DNA from: VYFG01 sp964403545
Lineage (GTDB): Bacteria; Pseudomonadota; Gammaproteobacteria; Arenicellales; Poriferihabitantaceae
DNA length: 8,649 nucleotides
Assembly (NCBI GenBank): GCA_964403545.1
Contig: CAYOGN010000219.1
Location: 1 to 8,649 of the forward strand
Direction: 5' to 3'
In this document: one piece after another, positions 1 to 7,019 of the stretch
Layout of the letters: each line of letters opens with the position of its first letter
How positions within the stretch are numbered: position 1 is the first letter of the stretch
Translations under genes and position numbers: made by a program
Notes under the pieces: generated by a model
What the model was told of the DNA's origin: nothing
The model's database searches: none
Seen by the model: the letters and a program-made list of their open reading frames with translations, nothing else

Positions 1-31
1 TGGAGAACGGGATTTCAGATTTCAGGCTACA

Positions 32-832
32 CTAGTGTTTATCCAGCCCCAGAATTGCCCGCTGCCGATCGCCACCGAGGGTTTCCTTAAGCCGGTCCCA
101 GTTTTCCTTTTGTAACGTATTTTTATTCGTGTTGTGCCACAAATGGACGACCGTGACTGCAAATCTACCACTGATTCGATGCAATCCGGCGTGTAGGAGC
201 CTTACGATCAAGTCTGAATCTTCATATCCCCAGCCTTCAAATCGTTCTTCAAATCCATTGCAATGGACAAAGTCACTGGTAAACATAGACATATTGCAAG
301 CTTTTACCCCTTTCCAGGAGCTAGCGAGGATTTTACGAAGTGGCCCCATCGGTAACCGTAGCAGAGACCAGCGACGGTTAACTTGCTCCGTTGACAAGTC
401 AAATGGCTTCATCGCAACCACATTGATTTTATCCTTTAGCACTTTATTGGCGAATTGCTGAGACAGTAGTACTCGATTGCCGGAAATAAAGTGACCTGGT
501 TTTGATAATCGAACATGTTGGGAAATGAAATCCGGGCGTAGCAGGCAATCGGAATCGATAAATATCAGATAGTTCCCGGTTGCTCTGAGTACTGCTTTAT
601 TTCGAATTTTTGCGGCCTGGTAACCGTGATCATGGTGCCAGATATGAGTCAGCGGACAGGGAAATTTCAGCGCGTACTGCTCAATCAGTTCCCGGGTATC
701 CGACGTCGATCCGTCGTCGGCAATCAATACTTCGTATGGTAACTGCTGCTGGAGGATCACCGTATCCAGTACGGCTGCGAGTGCTTCAGGCCAGTTGTAT
801 GTGGTGATAATCAGGGAAACTTTGTGGTTCAT
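32..832 (-). CDS. Family 2 (GT-A) glycosyltransferase with C-terminal galactosyltransferase-like region
   Basis: Predicted inverting sugar transferase that uses a nucleotide sugar to extend a surface glycan on the cytoplasmic side of the inner membrane. Seen in the 266-residue product: an N-terminal strand and loop (SLIITTYNWPEAL, residues 6-18) typical of GT2 enzymes, the ADDGS nucleotide-binding acidic motif (38-42), the metal-binding DSD (93-95, in FIDSDC), and GWGYEDSDL (200-208), which matches the Glyco_transf_7C acceptor/catalytic-base motif found in chondroitin-polymerase-like and galactosyltransferase-like proteins. No membrane segment is apparent. Length suits a compact single-domain enzyme. 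The ATG at 832 places the first beta strand at residue 5, as usual, although no strong Shine-Dalgarno precedes it. The gene is divergent from the ligase/GT4 pair, so it probably serves the same lipopolysaccharide core or O-antigen pathway. Donor and acceptor sugars cannot be read from the sequence. Confidence 0.9.
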   Translation of the reverse strand: MNHKVSLIITTYNWPEALAAVLDTVILQQQLPYEVLIADDGSTSDTRELIEQYALKFPCPLTHIWHHDHGYQAAKIRNKAVLRATGNYLIFIDSDCLLRPDFISQHVRLSKPGHFISGNRVLLSQQFANKVLKDKINVVAMKPFDLSTEQVNRRWSLLRLPMGPLRKILASSWKGVKACNMSMFTSDFVHCNGFEERFEGWGYEDSDLIVRLLHAGLHRISGRFAVTVVHLWHNTNKNTLQKENWDRLKETLGGDRQRAILGLDKH

Positions 833-899
833 GGTTTTATATGGATCAATTGACGCGCAAGTTTAACGTACTTGTATCAGCCGAGCGTATATTGGCTAA

Positions 900-920
900 T
901 GACAGTATAATCCCTGTCAA
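900..920. promoter_or_regulatory. Dyad enclosing a plus-strand -10 box and overlapping a minus-strand -35 box
   Basis: Arms TGACAG (900-905) and CTGTCA (914-919) form a perfect 6-bp inverted repeat with an 8-base spacer. The spacer contains TATAAT (906-911), a perfect sigma70 -10 hexamer reading toward the ligase gene, though no good -35 lies 16-18 bases upstream. Bases 915-920 read TTGACA on the minus strand, a perfect -35 toward the divergent glycosyltransferase, with only a poor -10 (GCCAAT, 891-896) at 18-base spacing. The half-sites are in the opposite order to a LexA box (CTGT-N8-ACAG), so LexA is not implied. The rest of the 833-1061 spacer is AT-rich; a second -10-like TATAAA lies at 1029-1034 without a partner. 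A regulatory role is inference; an inverted repeat of this size could arise by chance. Confidence 0.35.
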
Positions 921-1061
921 ATTTCACCCGGAGAATATTTTGCAGCATTTGTCGTGGCAATTAATCCATATCCTGGAGTGCCTGAAGACTAGTGTGTTGG
1001 ACTACTAGCCTGCAATTGAAATAAAATTTATAAAAACAATAGGTTATTTCACATATTTTAG

Positions 1062-2300
1062 ATGAATTCCGTACTTAATTCATACCATAATTTTGCCCAA
1101 TGGATTGTTCCCTGGCTGGTTGGCCTGACCGTCGCAACGGCGATAGTTGCTTCCAGTGGTAGCCAGCCGACGGCGGTGCTGGTATTCCTGGTTTGCCTGC
1201 CACTTTGTTTTAGCACAGGTCAGCCGGTAATAAAAATATCCGGACTATGGCTGTTCATTTTTACCTGGCCACTAGTGGCCTCCATTCCGCTATTTATCGG
1301 TAGTGAGACGGGCGAAGCCTTGTCCGCGGCTTCGCGTTATTTTATTACTGCTATTATTCTGATCGGATTGAGTCAATTGAGACTCAGCAGCAAAATTTTA
1401 CTTCGGGCCGCCAGTGCAAGCGGAATGCTGGCGATCCTGTTCAACGTCGACCAACTGGGGGAAATGAGAGTTAACTTTGGCGTCGGTTTCCTCGATGCTG
1501 CTTATATTGGCGTACTATTGCTGGGTTTGACGCTGGCTCAGTATCACCTCGATAAAGGCCGACCATGGTGGAGAGTATATGGTCTCGTTGGTATCGCATG
1601 TCTGGTTGTAGTGGTGATGAAAACGGGAACCAGAGGTGCATGGCCGGCCATGATATGCGTTTTTCTTATCCAGCTTGTTCTGGTTGATTTGCCACTGAAA
1701 CGAAAAGTTTTTGCTGCCTTCGCCGGGCTTGTTTTATTTGGCATTGTTTTATTCACAGTGCCATCCATCAAGAATCGAATCGATCTTACGGTATACGAGT
1801 TTCAATCCTACTATCAGGAAAATAATCATGCGAGTTCGATGGGATACCGGTTTGATTTTTGGCAAATCGCGCTGGAATGTTTCGCTGAAAGCCCTATTTG
1901 GGGCGTAAGTTATCAAAGGCGTAGCGAAATTATGGAGCAGTATGTCAAAAAAAATCCAGTCAGCGCCAGTATTGGCAATGATGGGCGGAGTTCTTCCCAC
2001 AATGAAATTTTGAATGCGTTGGCAAAAAAAGGATTGTTGGGCGTATTGGCAGTATTTCTACTTTATCTGGTACCGATGCGTTTCTTTCTCAGGCATTTAC
2101 GTAGTAACAACACAGCAGAGATTCGACACCTTGGCCTGGCAGGTACGGGGATGGTTATATCGATCATTATCTGCGGCGTTACAGAAGCACCAATGATGAG
2201 CGTGCGGGTAGGCACTTCCTATGGAATCTTTATTGTCTTTCTTTACCATTTGATTACTGCGTCTATACAGGAAAATACAAAGGCTGCACCTTCGGTATAA
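1062..2300 (+). CDS. O-antigen ligase / polymerase-like membrane protein (Wzy_C/WaaL superfamily)
   Basis: Predicted polytopic inner-membrane protein of 412 residues that transfers or polymerises undecaprenyl-linked glycan on the periplasmic side, most simply O-antigen ligation to lipid A-core. Hydrophobic segments run through most of residues 15-235 and 323-400, separated by a large hydrophilic loop at about 235-322, the expected periplasmic loop of the family. Family-type features seen: TGTRGAW (188-194), whose Arg191 corresponds to the conserved arginine in this position of ligases; the loop pattern with GYRFDFWQIAL then SPIWGV (261-282); and SSHNEILNALAKKGLLG (311-327), with His313 in the place of the essential WaaL loop histidine. 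The ATG at 1062 lacks a clear ribosome binding site. The downstream glycosyltransferase begins three bases past its stop, implying cotranscription. Sequence alone does not separate ligase (WaaL) from polymerase (Wzy) or a related protein O-glycosylation ligase; the glycosyltransferase neighbours favour lipopolysaccharide work. Confidence 0.82.
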   Translation: MNSVLNSYHNFAQWIVPWLVGLTVATAIVASSGSQPTAVLVFLVCLPLCFSTGQPVIKISGLWLFIFTWPLVASIPLFIGSETGEALSAASRYFITAIILIGLSQLRLSSKILLRAASASGMLAILFNVDQLGEMRVNFGVGFLDAAYIGVLLLGLTLAQYHLDKGRPWWRVYGLVGIACLVVVVMKTGTRGAWPAMICVFLIQLVLVDLPLKRKVFAAFAGLVLFGIVLFTVPSIKNRIDLTVYEFQSYYQENNHASSMGYRFDFWQIALECFAESPIWGVSYQRRSEIMEQYVKKNPVSASIGNDGRSSSHNEILNALAKKGLLGVLAVFLLYLVPMRFFLRHLRSNNTAEIRHLGLAGTGMVISIIICGVTEAPMMSVRVGTSYGIFIVFLYHLITASIQENTKAAPSV

Positions 2301-2303
2301 ACC

Positions 2304-3386
2304 TTGAACGAATCCAGTAGTACCCGGTCAATTCATATTGTCAGGCGTTATGGCAAAGTAGGGGGCATGGAGCGCTATGTCTGGGAGCTGACCCACAGCC
2401 TTGCAAGGGCTGGGCAGCGAGTGAAAATTGTCTGCGAACAGCAGGAAAGTGAGTTAGAGCTTGCCACCGGGTACGATGGTATTGAGGTTTACAGGGTAGG
2501 AACTGTGTGGCCAGGTAAACCGAGATGGATTGCCATGCAGCGTTTCGCCAGCCGCGCAAATCAGTTGATATCTGCCATGGACACCGCGAAATGGGTGATA
2601 CACAGTCACGAAGTATTTGGTGTGCACGACGTTGTGACCATTCACGGGACATCAATTCTTTCCCGTCGGACCTCCTTGCTGGATCGATTCTCTCCCAGAA
2701 TCCGGGCGTGGGAAAAATTTGAGCGTCTCGAATTTACCCAGTCTCCGGCTCAACGGCTGCTACCTGTTTCACAAAGGGTGGCAGACAGCCTTCGTTTGCA
2801 CTACCCGGAGTCAGCCAATCGACTGGAATCCCCTGTGTATCCCGGCGTTGCGGCTGAATTCAGTGCATGCAGCAGAGTTTCAGATGGTAAAACCCTGGGA
2901 TTTATTGGCCGCGAGTGGCGCAGGAAAGGACTTGATTTAGTGGTCGCGGCGGTGGCGGCAATGCGTCAAAGGGATCCGGAAATTTCTCTTGTTGTAGCGG
3001 GCTGTGATCCGGGTGAAGTTCAGTATTTATTTAAAAATTGGGAAGCGGGATACAAATTACTGGGATGGATAGATCCCCTTGCACTATACCGGCAGATTGA
3101 TGCGTTGGTATTACCTGCCCGGGCTGAACCATTTGGTATGGTTGTTGCGGAAGCCAATGCGGTGGGTATTCCGGTGGTGGTTTCTTCCAATTGCGGTATT
3201 GCTCCAATGGTGACGGGTGTCAGGGGCAAGGTTGTAGCACTGGGTCAGTCCTGCATTCTCGAAGCGGCTTGCTTCGAGGTATTACAACAACAGGAAGTTC
3301 CCGATCAGATGGGGCTTACATGGCCCAACCTTGCCAACCAGCACTGCGAAATTTATACCCGGGTTATACAGCAGAAAGTTGATTGA
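2304..3386 (+). CDS. GT-B glycosyltransferase, family 4 type (WaaG-like core transferase)
   Basis: Predicted retaining glycosyltransferase of 360 residues acting at the cytoplasmic face of the inner membrane on lipopolysaccharide core or a related glycan. The N-terminal Rossmann half starts with SIHIVRRYGKVGGMERYVWEL (residue 9 on), containing the glycine-rich loop of GT4 acceptor domains; HEVFGVHDVVTIHGTS (102-117) is a typical mid-domain segment. The C-terminal half begins at LGFIGREWRRKGLD (198-211), with the basic residues that contact donor phosphates, and carries the diagnostic E-x7-E motif in EPFGMVVAE (Glu275 and Glu283). TTG at 2304 is chosen as start because the preceding in-frame codons are ACC and the ligase TAA, and the first ATG (2367) would delete the first beta strand and glycine loop. 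A recognisable Shine-Dalgarno is lacking, so translation probably depends on coupling to the ligase gene. WaaG/heptose-glucosyltransferase-like function is a family-level guess; the sugar is unknown. Confidence 0.88.
   Translation: MNESSSTRSIHIVRRYGKVGGMERYVWELTHSLARAGQRVKIVCEQQESELELATGYDGIEVYRVGTVWPGKPRWIAMQRFASRANQLISAMDTAKWVIHSHEVFGVHDVVTIHGTSILSRRTSLLDRFSPRIRAWEKFERLEFTQSPAQRLLPVSQRVADSLRLHYPESANRLESPVYPGVAAEFSACSRVSDGKTLGFIGREWRRKGLDLVVAAVAAMRQRDPEISLVVAGCDPGEVQYLFKNWEAGYKLLGWIDPLALYRQIDALVLPARAEPFGMVVAEANAVGIPVVVSSNCGIAPMVTGVRGKVVALGQSCILEAACFEVLQQQEVPDQMGLTWPNLANQHCEIYTRVIQQKVD
3258..3278 (+). repeat. Perfect 8-bp stem hairpin inside the GT4 gene
   Basis: CTCGAAGC (3258-3265) and GCTTCGAG (3271-3278) are perfect inverted copies around a 5-base loop (GGCTT), encoding part of the C-terminal region of the glycosyltransferase about 110 bases before its stop. 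The bases after it are not T-rich, so it does not look like an intrinsic terminator. It could fold in the mRNA, but it may simply reflect coding constraints. Confidence 0.4.
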
Positions 3387-3443
3387 CCTTGTCTCGTAAC
3401 CAGGTTGAGTGACAGACGGACGGGACGCCAATTCATGTTTGTC

Positions 3444-3486
3444 AATTTTATGGCGGTGTTAAAATTATTTGTGACTGATTTGTCAC
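3444..3486. promoter_or_regulatory. Two adjacent dyads in the leader of the permease gene
   Basis: The spacer 3387-3601 has no gene that I can support. It holds AATTTTA (3444-3450) matched by TAAAATT (3460-3466) around nine bases, then GTGAC (3471-3475) matched by GTCAC (3482-3486) around six bases. The second resembles a CRP site (TGTGA...TCAC) but its spacing is eight instead of six bases between TGTGA and TCAC, so CRP binding is not supported. The first is too AT-rich and lacks a terminal T tract, so it is a poor terminator for the upstream glycosyltransferase. Possible -10 boxes downstream (TATAGT at 3519-3524, TAGAAT at 3569-3574) lack properly spaced -35 partners. Operator function is inference. 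Confidence 0.25.
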
Positions 3487-3591
3487 TGGATCAATGCGGG
3501 GTAAGCAATCGAGCTAAATATAGTGATAGACTTTAATGGCTCGACAGATGCATAAAATCTGGATTGTGTAGAATAGTAAAAACAGGTATTC

Positions 3592-3595
3592 GGAG
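3592..3595 (+). promoter_or_regulatory. Ribosome binding site that fixes the GTG start of the permease
   Basis: GGAG sits six bases before the GTG at 3602. This is the clearest Shine-Dalgarno in the window and supports GTG at 3602 over the in-frame ATG at 3632, which would also cut into the first membrane segment. Confidence 0.7.
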
Positions 3596-3601
3596 AAATT
3601 T

Positions 3602-5461
3602 GTGACAGAAACGCTTCAGCTAACCAGTGAAATGGTCGCGGTGATCGCTATCTTGTTACTGACTGTTTATTTGTTTGCGTTTGAGGTAGTCAGGGTCGAC
3701 GTCGCCGCAATTTCCATTATGGTTCTGCTTGGTTTGACTTCGCTGATACCGGGATACGATGGCCTGGTGCCTCTGGAAAATTTGTTCGATGGTTATTCCA
3801 GTAATGCGGTCATGTCCATCATTGCGGTGATGATCATCGGTGCCGGGCTTGATCGAACCGGGATTATGGGTCAGCTTGCCAGCAAGATTCTTAAAATGGG
3901 AGGTCGTACCGAGGGTCGTATTATCCTGTTTATCTCGGGTGTGGTTGGCATTATTTCCAGCTTTATGCAAAATATTGGCGCTGCCGCACTGTTTCTGCCG
4001 GTGGTAAACCGAATCGCCCGCCGTGGAAATCTTGCTATTTCACGCCTGCTGATGCCGATGGGTTTCTGCGCCATTCTGGGCGGCACGATTACCATGATTG
4101 GATCCAGTCCATTGATACTTCTCAATGATTTGCTGATAAATTCCAATAAATCACTTCCTGCGGCAGTCTCTCAGATGGAGACTTTCAACCTGTTTTCAGT
4201 CACCCCCATTGGCCTCGTATTACTCCTTTCGGGAATGATTTACTTCGTATTGGCGGGTCGCTTTGTACTGCCGGTGATCAAGGACAAGCCGGGTGAATCC
4301 GGTAGTATGTTGCGGTATTTCAAGGAGGTATATGGCATTGAAGGGGAGGTATACGAATGCCGGGTTTCCATGGACAGCCCTTTGATCGGAAAACTTTTAT
4401 CAGACGTGGATGCAGCCGGGCGGGCAGGCTGGATTGTGGCGGTACGAAACGGGCAGGATATGGTGGTAGCGCCTCGAGGTGATACCGAGTTCTGGGTTGG
4501 TAGTGAATTGGCCATTATGGGTCGGCGTGAAGCAGTGATGGGTTTTGCCGATGAATACGCGCTACGGGTCAAGAGCGAAATGGACGTATTCGCCGAAATC
4601 CTGAGTGCGAATAGCGCCGGTATCGCTGAAATCGTCATTCCACCGGATTCGTCTGTCATTGGAAAATCCATCAAAGAAATTCAGTTAAGAAAGAAATTTG
4701 GCGCAACAGTGTTAGCGGTGTTTCGAGCCGATGATGTGATTGACAATGAATTGCCAGATCTGATACTGCAGTCCGGCGATACTATGGTGGTTCATGTGCG
4801 ATGGACTGATTTGGTCGGTATTGCCGAAATTCGAAATGACTTTGTCGTTGTGACTGACTTCCCACGAGAAGATGAGCGGCCAGAAAAGTTGAAATTCGCC
4901 GCGGGATTATTCTTTCTGACATTGTTCCTGGTACTTTTTACTGATATGCGGTTGTCAGTTGCACTGATGACAGGCGCAGTAGGGATGATCGTTTCGGGCG
5001 TGATCAATATTGATGAAGCCTATCGAGCCATTGGCTGGCAGAGCGTATTCCTGCTGGCCAGTCTGATTCCCCTCGGTCTGGCGGTAGAGCAAAGTGGAAC
5101 CGCCGCCTGGATCGCGCAACAGGTTTTGCTGCTTCTGGACGGCGTTCCAAATTGGGTCCTGCAGGCTGTCATCGCCGTAATGGCGACAGTGTTTACCCTA
5201 GTGATGTCAAATGTGGGTGCCACCGTTCTGCTGGTACCCCTGGCAATCAATATTGCAATTGGTGTCGGCGCCGATCCGGCTGTATTTGCATTGACGGTTG
5301 CACTTTCTACATCAAACTCTTTCCTCATACCTACTCATCAGGTAAACGCCCTGATAATGGGTCCGGGAGGCTATAGGGTAGCAGATTTCCTCAGGGCAGG
5401 AGGCGTAATGACGGTGATGTTCCTGGTGGTAGAGCTGGTCATGCTAAACCTGATTTTCTAA
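3602..5461 (+). CDS. SLC13/DASS-family permease with two RCK_C (TrkA_C) domains
   Basis: Predicted inner-membrane anion transporter of 619 residues, probably Na+-coupled. An N-terminal membrane half (about 10-225) is followed by two cytoplasmic RCK_C domains (about 245-315 and 330-412; the second includes IPPDSSVIGKSIKEIQLRKKFGATV) and a C-terminal membrane half (about 430-619). The halves show the internal repeat of the family: QNIGAAALFLP (123-133) and GTITMIGSSPLILLND (161-176) in the first, SNVGATVLLVP (536-546) and STSNSFLIPTHQVNALIMGPGGYRVADF (569-596) in the second. The GPGGYR-x-x-DF ending is typical of the SAC1/sulfate-transporter-like branch. The paired SNT signatures of the dicarboxylate carriers are only partly present (Q-N-I and S-N-V). 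Substrate is therefore open: sulfate, dicarboxylate or another anion. RCK_C domains in such proteins are thought to sense small ligands. The gene stands alone, converging on fumarase with 25 bases between stops and no visible terminator hairpin. Confidence 0.9.
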   Translation: MTETLQLTSEMVAVIAILLLTVYLFAFEVVRVDVAAISIMVLLGLTSLIPGYDGLVPLENLFDGYSSNAVMSIIAVMIIGAGLDRTGIMGQLASKILKMGGRTEGRIILFISGVVGIISSFMQNIGAAALFLPVVNRIARRGNLAISRLLMPMGFCAILGGTITMIGSSPLILLNDLLINSNKSLPAAVSQMETFNLFSVTPIGLVLLLSGMIYFVLAGRFVLPVIKDKPGESGSMLRYFKEVYGIEGEVYECRVSMDSPLIGKLLSDVDAAGRAGWIVAVRNGQDMVVAPRGDTEFWVGSELAIMGRREAVMGFADEYALRVKSEMDVFAEILSANSAGIAEIVIPPDSSVIGKSIKEIQLRKKFGATVLAVFRADDVIDNELPDLILQSGDTMVVHVRWTDLVGIAEIRNDFVVVTDFPREDERPEKLKFAAGLFFLTLFLVLFTDMRLSVALMTGAVGMIVSGVINIDEAYRAIGWQSVFLLASLIPLGLAVEQSGTAAWIAQQVLLLLDGVPNWVLQAVIAVMATVFTLVMSNVGATVLLVPLAINIAIGVGADPAVFALTVALSTSNSFLIPTHQVNALIMGPGGYRVADFLRAGGVMTVMFLVVELVMLNLIF

Positions 5462-5486
5462 TTTTCTGATTTCGATTGTGGGGTAT

Positions 5487-7007
5487 TTATAGCACAGGCG
5501 CCGCTACTTTCAATTTTTTGCGCCAAATTTCGGGTGCGGTGTGGTGTACGGATTCTCCAGTGGAATCCACTGCTACCGTTACCGGCATTTCTTCGACATC
5601 GAATTCATAGATCGCCTCCATCCCAAGATCTTCGAATGCCACTACCCGGGCAGACTTGATCGCTTTTGAAACCAGATAAGCAGCACCGCCCACGGCAATT
5701 AAATAGACTGATTTATGGCGTTTTATACTTTCTATGGTCTCTAACCCGCGTTCAGCCTTGCCGATCATTCCCAGCAGACCTGCCTGTTCAAGCATCAAAT
5801 CGGTAAACTTATCCATTCGGGTAGCCGTGGTGGGTCCAGCAGGGCCTACAGCTTCCTCTCCTATGGGGTCAACCGGTCCAACGTAATAGATAAACCTGTT
5901 GTGGAAATCCACCCCATTGGGCAGGGGTTCTCCTCTGTCGAAATACTCCGCGATACGTTTGTGTGCGGCGTCGCGACCCGTTAACAGTTTACCGCTTAAC
6001 AGTAATGTCTGGCCTGGTTTCCATTGTTCGACGGCCTGTTGGTTAACCTGGTTAAGGTTGACGTGAATAGTATCCTCCCCGGGCTGCCACGAAATATCCG
6101 GCCAATCTGAAAGTTTTGGCTGTTCGAGGGTTGCCGGACCGGATCCATCGAGGACAAAATGTACGTGCCGGGTTGCTGCACAGTTAGGAATCATGGCAAC
6201 CGGCAACGAAGCAGCATGGGTTGGGTATTCTTTCACTTTAACATCGAGTACCGTGGTGACGCCGCCGAGCCCCTGGGCTCCAATGCCAAGCAAATTAACT
6301 TTTTCAAACAGTTCCAGTCTAAGCTCTTCAGCTGAGTTGTCTGGCCCTCGTGCGATTAAATCCTGGATATCAATTGGATCCATCAAGGACTCTTTAGCCA
6401 TTACCATTGACTTTTCTGAACTACCTCCGATTCCGATACCCAGCACCCCGGGCGGGCACCAGCCTGCGCCCATTTTTGGAACAGTTTCCAGTACCCAGTC
6501 GACGACACTGTCACTGGGGTTGAGAATGACGAATTTACTTTTGTTCTCCGATCCGCCACCTTTGGCGGAAACTTTCACATCCACTTTGTCGCCAGCTACA
6601 ATCTGAACATGAATCACAGCTGGGGTATTGTCTCTGGTGCTAACACGCTTTCCAGTGGGTGGAGACACGATGGACGCTCGCAAGGGATTGTCCGGATTCA
6701 AATAGGCCTGGCGTACGCCTTCATTGACCATATCATCCAGGGTTAGATGGCTGTCCCACTGCACCTGCATTCCCACTTTGAGAAATACCACTACGATGCC
6801 AGTGTCCTGACAAATAGGGCGTTTGCCTTCTGCTGACATTTTTGAGTTGATCAGGATCTGGGAGATCGCATTTTTTGCCGCCTCAGATTGCTCTTTCTGA
6901 TAGGCTTGATACATCGCTTCTACAAAATCCCTGGAGTGATAGAAGGAGATATATTGCAGGCTGTCAGCAATACTTTGGATAAAATCATCTTGTTTGATAA
7001 GTGTCAT
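5487..7007 (-). CDS. fumA: Fumarate hydratase, class I (fused alpha and beta domains)
   Basis: Catalyses reversible hydration of fumarate to L-malate in the TCA cycle, in the cytoplasm, using an oxygen-sensitive [4Fe-4S] cluster. With the start at 7007 the product has 506 residues, matching two-domain Pseudomonas-type enzymes; the N-terminus MTLIKQDDFIQSIADSLQ is characteristic of them. Three cysteines occupy the cluster-ligand positions: Cys66 (PICQDTG), Cys184 (GWCPPG) and Cys276 (PNCAATRH). AKGGGSENKS (148-157) and GPTTATRMDKF (391-401) are substrate-site motifs. The alpha domain spans about 10-290 and the beta domain about 330-500. A longer frame from TTG at 7070 is rejected: its extra 21 residues lie within the upstream gene and do not fit the family. 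The ATG follows the DUF349 stop by one base, with AGG at 7017-7019 as a weak Shine-Dalgarno, so translational coupling is likely. The symbol fumA refers to the class; fumB naming is equally possible. Confidence 0.96.
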   Translation of the reverse strand: MTLIKQDDFIQSIADSLQYISFYHSRDFVEAMYQAYQKEQSEAAKNAISQILINSKMSAEGKRPICQDTGIVVVFLKVGMQVQWDSHLTLDDMVNEGVRQAYLNPDNPLRASIVSPPTGKRVSTRDNTPAVIHVQIVAGDKVDVKVSAKGGGSENKSKFVILNPSDSVVDWVLETVPKMGAGWCPPGVLGIGIGGSSEKSMVMAKESLMDPIDIQDLIARGPDNSAEELRLELFEKVNLLGIGAQGLGGVTTVLDVKVKEYPTHAASLPVAMIPNCAATRHVHFVLDGSGPATLEQPKLSDWPDISWQPGEDTIHVNLNQVNQQAVEQWKPGQTLLLSGKLLTGRDAAHKRIAEYFDRGEPLPNGVDFHNRFIYYVGPVDPIGEEAVGPAGPTTATRMDKFTDLMLEQAGLLGMIGKAERGLETIESIKRHKSVYLIAVGGAAYLVSKAIKSARVVAFEDLGMEAIYEFDVEEMPVTVAVDSTGESVHHTAPEIWRKKLKVAAPVL

Positions 7008-7019
7008 ATTAAATAGCCT
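7005..7019 (-). promoter_or_regulatory. Stop-start junction coupling the DUF349 gene to fumarase
   Basis: Read on the minus strand, AGG (7019-7017) is followed by the DUF349 stop TAA (7011-7009), one T (7008) and the fumarase ATG (7007-7005). Such a one-base gap lets a terminating ribosome restart at once. No promoter-like sequence was recognised in the end of the DUF349 gene, so fumarase expression probably depends at least partly on the upstream transcript. Confidence 0.7.

Noticed and set aside
900..919. LexA box in the divergent spacer
   Set aside because: The half-sites are ACAG...CTGT, the reverse order of the gammaproteobacterial LexA consensus CTGT-N8-ACAG.
1267..1280. 14-bp perfect palindrome GGCCACTAGTGGCC in the ligase gene
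   Set aside because: A palindrome of this size is expected about once in two windows of this length by chance, and it lies within coding sequence.
3470..3486. CRP-like site before the permease
   Set aside because: TGTGA and TCAC are separated by eight bases, not the required six, and the last consensus base is absent.
3656..5328. Minus-strand open frames of 70-144 codons
   Set aside because: Antisense shadows of the SLC13 permease gene, with no plausible protein features.
5462..5486. Bidirectional terminator between the convergent permease and fumarase genes
   Set aside because: The 25 bases contain no inverted repeat able to form a stem.
6193..6606. 137-codon plus-strand open frame
   Set aside because: Antisense to the well-supported fumarase; low-complexity Ser/Pro/Thr-rich translation with no recognisable domain.
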